Source of the DNA: an uncultured Candidatus Poseidoniales archaeon
GTDB lineage: Archaea; Thermoplasmatota; Poseidoniia; Poseidoniales; Poseidoniaceae
Reading direction: 5' to 3'
DNA length: 64,000 bases
Assembly: GCA_905181785.1 (NCBI GenBank)
Contig: CAJIZC010000021.1
Coordinates: 1 to 64,000, forward strand
Each line of letters begins with the position of its first letter. The stretch's first letter is position 1. Shown here piece after piece: positions 59,239 to 64,000 of this stretch. Both the position numbers and the translations under genes were made by a program. A model generated the notes under the pieces. The model saw only the letters and a list, made by a program, of their open reading frames with translations. It searched no databases and had not been told where the DNA came from.

Positions 59239-62200
59239 ATGAACAAGACAACACCTATGATTCTCGTTGCAATGTTGATGCTAAGTCTAATGGCTAGTAT
59301 TGACATCACCGAGCTTGAAGAAACCATTGAAGTTGACGACAGCAGCGCCCGTGCGGGAGCAGATGCTGAAGTCATCGCCATCACCAGCCCGAAAGAAACC
59401 ACCTGTACCAATGCAGGATGCCGAAACACCCTGAATGCAGGCGAAGATACAGGATTCGAAGCCTACATTCAGAACAGCGGCGATGCTGACATCACCGAAT
59501 TGGCCTACACCGTTAACGTGTGGCTGTCCGATGGTAACGGCAACCCGACCATGCTCGCAAAGGATGCTGCTGGAAACGATCTCTCGTTCGCCAACGCAAA
59601 TGTGATGTGTGGCCAAGGCTGTGATTTCTCATCCATTACCAATCCACTTACTGCAGGCAGCGTCTTGGGAGGCGGCAAGTACACCCTCCAATACCAAGGC
59701 AACCCAATTGTTTGGACGCCAATCGTTGGTGACTACATCATCGAAGTTGTTGCAGACACACCATCTGATGCTGACGCAGGAAACGACGCACAAACCATCG
59801 AGGTCAGCGTCGTCAACTGGTATGACATTCAAGTCGACCTGTCCTGGGACAGCGGCGCAGTAGCCGAAACCGGTGACAACGGAGGCGACCCTATTCCTTG
59901 GACCCTTACCGTTATCGCAAACGGCTCTGACACCTTTAACCCTCGAGACGTTATTGTTCGGCTCAAGGGCGAAGGGGACATCACAGGTCTCACAGGCGAA
60001 GGCGCTGATCTCTACGCTGAGGCATTCTATGACGTTGAAGTTGGAAGCTCCACCACAGTGGAAGTCTTCACCAACGTTTCGACCGACCCTCCAACGATCA
60101 CCAACGGAACCCGAAATGTTCTCGCATACATGACCGAATGGACCTTCAGCGGAGAACTCACCTTCGACCAAAGCAACGCTGATGCATCCTATGGCCTCTC
60201 TGCAGAATTAATGAGTTACACCCAATACAGCCAATGGGATTCTTGCATTGAAACAGACCCAACCAACAACGAGACTTACAACAACGTGTGCGAAGAAGAA
60301 TTCTCTCAAGATTCCTATCCAAACACCAACGAAGATGAAATCCTCGGTAGCGCAAGCATCTACCACGACATTCGTGTTGCACGAATGACCGTCGCTCAAG
60401 GCTACAACGCAGACGGAACCGGAAACCCAACCAGCATGATGAGCGATGACGCTCCTGCAGACCTCAACGTTGGCGTTTCCTACTTCCACGTTGAAGTTGA
60501 ACACCGAGGCAGCAGCCCAGGTGTCAACTATGATTGGAACATCACCCTCACAGTAACTGACGCTACAGGTACTGAAAACACAGTTGTCGCTAATTCTTGC
60601 GAAACTGGTATTGAACCTTCATACATGTACAAGCCCCTTGGGACCGCTCAGACATTCGATGCTGACGGCAACCCGACTGGCGCAGGCGAACTCACTGGCT
60701 ATGCTTGCATGATGGTGACCCTCGACGCAGGTGAACACACATTCGATGCAGATTTGGCCCTCGAGCAAAAGACAACCGATGCTCGGCCATCCAACAACGA
60801 TCGCAGCATGACTGTGGACGTTCGCAACAACAACCCACTCATCCTTTCCTTGGACTTGATGAATGAAGGTGAATTGTTCACCAATCAAGAAGAACCACTT
60901 CAGATGTCCGCTCAGGTCTTTGACGTTGATGAACCATCTGGCATGGGCTTGGAATACTCTTGGTCCAACGCTGGTACTGAATTGCCAGGTTGCGAGCGCT
61001 CTGCCACCGCACAAACCTGCACCATTCCAATCCTTGACTCGTACGTTACCGCATTCCCGGTCTCGTTCACAGTCTTCGATTCAAACGGCGGATCGACCAG
61101 CGAAGAATTGATGCTCACGATTTGGAACAACGGTGGTGCTTCGGCTACAACCGCTTCCGGGATCGCAGTGTCGTACTCGATCAAGTACTTTGCACCAAGC
61201 GCCTTCTCCTTGACCGCGGTTGATGCAGACCTTGCCAACTACGCCAACAAGGAACTCCCAAGCTACTCCGGAACTTACAGCGCAGTCGGCGCCGTCGATT
61301 ACGCACCAGGTACCACCTTCTCCGCCTCAGATGTCCTCACACAATCGATGGACGTTACCGTGGCTAAGGACCTCGGAGCAACTTCGCTTTGGTACGTGAC
61401 TGATGCAGGTATTTGGACCTTGATTGCTTCCGATACCGTTGATGTTGACGCGACAACAGAGATGTTCGAATACGATTTCGCTGCCGACAGCCCAGTGCTC
61501 TCCGCAGGCGCTCTCGTGCTTATGGGCGGTTCACTCGCTCAAGCCGACGTCCCTGACGCCAGCATCGATTCCTTCAGTGCTGCAGCAGCCAAGGGTGGCG
61601 CCATCGTGCTCAATTGGGAAGTTGCAGGCACCATGCTCGCATCTGACAGCATCGACATCACCATCTGTGAAGGCGAAGCTGGATGCACCGATGCGTTCAC
61701 CACCGGACTTGGTGTTGGTACGAGCACCTTCTCCTACTCTGGATCGAACACAGCACACGGTGCATTCTACAACGTTGTTGTCGAGATTTGCAACGAAGTC
61801 GGATGCAGCACCCCAAAGGGTGTTGGCAACGTGACTGCTGACAAAGCAGTTGACGGAGACGTTTCAGCAATGAACATGGCAGTGTCAGAAAGCGGCGAGA
61901 AGTGGATCGTGAACTGGGACGCAACAGGCGAAACCGCCGATGTCGCCTCTTGGAACGTGTGCTACCAACGTGGCACCTTCGATGCAGCTAACATGCCAAC
62001 CACCTGCGCTTCGACCGTTACCACCGATGTTGAAATCGACAAGCCTACTGCAAGCGGAACCTACACCTACCACTTCACTGCGGTTCCAGTCGATGCACTC
62101 GGTAACACAGCAGCGGCCCCAGCGTTGAACAGCATTGACTACCAACGAGATGCAGACACCTCGAACGTCGACGATGGTACAAACACCACCGGCGACGTTG

Positions 62201-62328
62201 TTGAAGGCGAAATCCCAACACTTGCTTGGGGCGCCATTGCTGGCGTTGTCATCGCAGCCTTCATTGTTGGCGCATTCATCCTCTCCCGTGGTGGAGATGA
62301 CGAAGAGAACAAAGATTGGGATTACTGA
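59239..62328 (+). CDS. Abundant-type surface protein with CARDB-like and fibronectin III-like domains, C-terminal anchor
   Basis: 1,029 residues. The short signal peptide (MNKTTPMILVAMLMLSLMAS) is followed by CARDB-like repeats (EAYIQNSGDADITELAYTVN and later VDLSWDSG units). An Ig/cadherin-like unit around residues 530-640 has FDVDEPSGMGLEYSWSN, and two fibronectin type III-like units lie near 770-960. A membrane helix (GAIAGVVIAAFIVGAFILS) and an acidic end (DDEENKDWDY) close it. Cys pairs in the outer part may form disulfides. With a strong TATA box, GGAGG site and dedicated terminator, it could be a major S-layer-type or adhesin protein; that is inference. Confidence 0.85.
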   Translation: MNKTTPMILVAMLMLSLMASIDITELEETIEVDDSSARAGADAEVIAITSPKETTCTNAGCRNTLNAGEDTGFEAYIQNSGDADITELAYTVNVWLSDGNGNPTMLAKDAAGNDLSFANANVMCGQGCDFSSITNPLTAGSVLGGGKYTLQYQGNPIVWTPIVGDYIIEVVADTPSDADAGNDAQTIEVSVVNWYDIQVDLSWDSGAVAETGDNGGDPIPWTLTVIANGSDTFNPRDVIVRLKGEGDITGLTGEGADLYAEAFYDVEVGSSTTVEVFTNVSTDPPTITNGTRNVLAYMTEWTFSGELTFDQSNADASYGLSAELMSYTQYSQWDSCIETDPTNNETYNNVCEEEFSQDSYPNTNEDEILGSASIYHDIRVARMTVAQGYNADGTGNPTSMMSDDAPADLNVGVSYFHVEVEHRGSSPGVNYDWNITLTVTDATGTENTVVANSCETGIEPSYMYKPLGTAQTFDADGNPTGAGELTGYACMMVTLDAGEHTFDADLALEQKTTDARPSNNDRSMTVDVRNNNPLILSLDLMNEGELFTNQEEPLQMSAQVFDVDEPSGMGLEYSWSNAGTELPGCERSATAQTCTIPILDSYVTAFPVSFTVFDSNGGSTSEELMLTIWNNGGASATTASGIAVSYSIKYFAPSAFSLTAVDADLANYANKELPSYSGTYSAVGAVDYAPGTTFSASDVLTQSMDVTVAKDLGATSLWYVTDAGIWTLIASDTVDVDATTEMFEYDFAADSPVLSAGALVLMGGSLAQADVPDASIDSFSAAAAKGGAIVLNWEVAGTMLASDSIDITICEGEAGCTDAFTTGLGVGTSTFSYSGSNTAHGAFYNVVVEICNEVGCSTPKGVGNVTADKAVDGDVSAMNMAVSESGEKWIVNWDATGETADVASWNVCYQRGTFDAANMPTTCASTVTTDVEIDKPTASGTYTYHFTAVPVDALGNTAAAPALNSIDYQRDADTSNVDDGTNTTGDVVEGEIPTLAWGAIAGVVIAAFIVGAFILSRGGDDEENKDWDY

Positions 62329-62354
62329 TCACCAACCAGAGTTCTAAGCAACCG

Positions 62355-62408
62355 TCCCCTTGCGAGGGGAAGAGCCGCTGAGGGGGCCGTTTCGACGGCC
62401 CTCTCAGC
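62355..62408 (+). terminator. Tandem hairpin terminator after the 59239 gene
   Basis: First hairpin: TCCCCT (62355-62360), loop TGCG, AGGGGA (62365-62370). Second, stronger: a stem of about 14 pairs from 62377-62390 to 62395-62408 with one G-U pair, closed by the very stable tetraloop TTCG (62391-62394). A T-rich region follows, with a T7 run at 62451-62457. Likely a transcription terminator or 3'-end protector. Confidence 0.7.
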
Positions 62409-62653
62409 CCCTTACTTCCATTCGTTTCTTTGTAAGCAAGAAAAAAGTTATTTTTTTGTTCCACCCCACCTTCTTTTTCAAGCCTCAGTTGGCTCGTTTT
62501 TTTACCCCGGGCGCTTGCTGCTCTAACCTTCAGAATCAGAATTTTATTATTCCATCCTTTCCAACCGTCTTTTCTTTGAAATGGATTGGATCTTGGAATC
62601 TAATTTTTTTACGGGAAATGCGCCTCAGTATCACGAATCTATATTCTATCTCA

Positions 62654-62671
62654 ACCTTTGGATTCAAAGGT
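62654..62671 (+). promoter_or_regulatory. First leader hairpin before the 62745 gene
   Basis: ACCTTTG (62654-62660) and CAAAGGT (62665-62671) are perfect inverted copies round a 4-base loop GATT. It lies about 75-90 bases before the start codon, in or just before the expected leader. Confidence 0.4.
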
Positions 62672-62696
62672 TTCGCACCCCAACTCCTATAAGGGG

Positions 62697-62719
62697 TGCA
62701 AAGCGTGGGATGCTTTGCA
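62697..62719 (+). promoter_or_regulatory. Second leader hairpin before the 62745 gene
   Basis: TGCAAAGC (62697-62704) and GCTTTGCA (62712-62719) are perfect inverted copies round a 7-base loop. It ends 13 bases before the GGTGA ribosome-binding site and 25 before the ATG, a place suited to leader-based control or message stability. Confidence 0.45.
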
Positions 62720-62744
62720 TACAATCCGTATGGGTGAATGACAC

Positions 62745-64000
62745 ATGTTGGGAAATAAGAACACCAAGAGAACGTCAGTCTTCAGCGGCATTGGCATCGC
62801 ACTGCTGTTGTGCGCTTTGATGGCCCTAATGCCTATGGCTGGGTTCGTCGACAACAACGCAGGCGACGTGGACTTTGTAGATACAAAGGCCACAGCAGAG
62901 AATGATTTCTTTGCACTGCCAGAAGCTGTGAAGACAACTGACTACGAACACGAACCATCCGATGAACTGATCGGCATGAGAGACCAAACGACCAAGACCT
63001 ACATCACTGAAGATGGCAAGTTTGCGCAGCTAAACCACGCTACGCCTGTTCACTTCATGGATGACAGCGGTGCATGGGAAGACATTGATTTGAATGTCGT
63101 CGCAACATCCAACGGTTGGGAAGTAACCGATAACACCTACAGCACACATTTCGCTCCAGAAATGGCCTATGGTGTTGCGGTTCAACCAAACCAGTTTGTT
63201 GACCCTATCATCACTGGAATCGCACCAATGATCGTGACCCTGGACGAAACTGGCACCGCGCCACAACCGTACCACGTCGCACCTTCGGAAGAAGGCGTGA
63301 CCGTTGGCGGTAACGTTCTACGGTACCCGATTGCAGAAGGCTTTGACCTCGACTACACCGTCGAGTCAACGCAACTCAAGCAGAACCTCGTCATCCGCGA
63401 GCGACCTGTGCTTGAGCCAAACGCTGCTTGGTTCGGTCTTTCGGAAACCATCCAAATTCCATCTGGTTTTGCACTCTACCTCGGCGACGAAATGCTCGGC
63501 GAAGACATGACGCAAACTCAGGAATCCCTTGAAATCCGTCACATGGAAACTGGCGAACTGCTTGCAGAAATCCCAGTTCCTACCGTGATTGAAGAAGGGT
63601 CCGATGAACCATACACGGCTACCTACTTCATCCAGGTGTTCGGCCCACAAGTTGTCATTACGACAGCAGTGGAAGCTGACTGGTTGATGTCCGAGGACCG
63701 TGTTTTCCCGCTTGCTATTGACCCGACCATCAAGGTCTACAGCAACGCTGGTGGTTACTGCTACCGCTACTACCGCAACTGCTACTCGAGTTCCTACCGG
63801 TACACGTACAAGTACTACTCGCAGATGCGTTACATGCCATGGCACCGTTACACATTCACTTCGAGCAACGCTCTTCCATCCGGCGCCACTGTTGACGCCA
63901 TCAGCTGGAAGTCCTACCTCAACTACCGCTCCGGCTCGACTTCAACGTCGGTCACTGCAACAGTTCTCGAGAACTGCGGCTCACCAACGTTGTCATCCTA
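62745..64000 (+). CDS. N-terminal part of a large secreted/surface protein (3' end outside window)
   Basis: The frame is open from the ATG at 62745 to the window edge (418 codons). GGTGA lies 7 bases before the start. The signal peptide is RTSVFSGIGIALLLCALMAL, cleaved near MAGF. The first ~340 residues resemble the pre-domain of DNRLRE/WapA-type surface proteins: HFMDDSGAWEDIDLNVVATS, THFAPEMAYGV and the end phrase FPLAIDPTIKV that precedes a DNRLRE beta domain. After it comes a striking Tyr/Cys/Arg-rich stretch (GYCYRYYRNCYSSSYRYTYK) and the beginning of the next domain. Function is unknown; secretion is clear. Confidence 0.85.
   Translation, partial: MLGNKNTKRTSVFSGIGIALLLCALMALMPMAGFVDNNAGDVDFVDTKATAENDFFALPEAVKTTDYEHEPSDELIGMRDQTTKTYITEDGKFAQLNHATPVHFMDDSGAWEDIDLNVVATSNGWEVTDNTYSTHFAPEMAYGVAVQPNQFVDPIITGIAPMIVTLDETGTAPQPYHVAPSEEGVTVGGNVLRYPIAEGFDLDYTVESTQLKQNLVIRERPVLEPNAAWFGLSETIQIPSGFALYLGDEMLGEDMTQTQESLEIRHMETGELLAEIPVPTVIEEGSDEPYTATYFIQVFGPQVVITTAVEADWLMSEDRVFPLAIDPTIKVYSNAGGYCYRYYRNCYSSSYRYTYKYYSQMRYMPWHRYTFTSSNALPSGATVDAISWKSYLNYRSGSTSTSVTATVLENCGSPTLSS

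Larger units (their letters stand above)
62329..62744. other. 415-base intergenic region: terminator then leader with hairpins
   Basis: This is the longest gene-free stretch. It starts with two hairpins after the surface gene, continues with T-rich tracts (a T7 at 62451-62457 and several TTTTT runs to about 62610), then a TATA-like CTATATTCTAT around 62638-62648. Two inverted repeats sit in what should be the leader of the next gene. No convincing protein-coding frame is present in it. Confidence 0.6.

Overview
The window looks like a chromosome segment of a Marine Group II euryarchaeon ('Candidatus Poseidoniales'). This is inferred from gene content. It has an archaeal motility (archaellum) gene row, an archaeal Nob1, an aconitase-X fusion of the archaeal mevalonate route, a single isolated tRNA-Glu, and many very large, threonine/asparagine/aspartate-rich membrane-anchored surface proteins of the kind described for this group. 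Coding density is very high. Neighbouring genes commonly overlap by a few bases or sit directly next to each other, and many starts carry a GGAGG/GGTGA ribosome-binding site.

Layout. 1-6694: end of a fasciclin-domain surface protein; then, on the minus strand, a THEM6-like thioesterase, a lipoprotein, a BtuF-like metal/corrinoid-binding protein and ileS. 6856-14653: a 1.7-kilo-residue surface protein, nadE and trhO. 14650-21568: a collagen-like/DUF7151-like membrane protein (-), a fused aconitase-X enzyme with a sugar epimerase (+), and a minus operon bcp, acetyltransferase, flavin reductase-like protein. 21768-36268: one long plus-strand run of twelve genes. It has a small basic protein, a giant Ig-repeat membrane protein, a soluble coiled-coil protein, two archaellins, an ArlCDE-position protein, ArlF, ArlG, ArlH, ArlI, ArlJ and a small membrane protein. 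36269-39441: a minus-strand repair operon (polX, two small genes, nth). 39536-44897: small membrane protein, NFU-type protein, membrane pyrophosphatase, lipoprotein, esterase, glutaredoxin and a vWA-like protein. 45011-50128: a giant calcium-binding protein with about 36 aspartate-rich repeats. 50177-53662: FMN reductase, pirin, tRNA-Glu, DedA-type protein, Nob1, TatA and a MoaD/ThiS-type carrier. 53714-59019: an ABC exporter with a giant FtsX-type permease. 59239-64000: a 1,029-residue surface protein behind a clear TATA box, a double-hairpin terminator, and the start of another secreted protein preceded by two leader hairpins.

How it fits together. About 23 kb of the 64 kb encodes five proteins of more than 1,000 residues that are anchored in or exposed outside the membrane; with the lipoproteins, TatA and the ABC/FtsX exporter this is a cell-surface-heavy region. 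The most interesting block is the archaellum run. Its first three genes (21768-28285) are not recognised archaellum components but are translationally tied to each other and placed immediately before the archaellins, so they are the best candidate here for an undescribed motility-linked or surface-anchoring module. I could not run any searches; all family calls are from reading the translated sequence.
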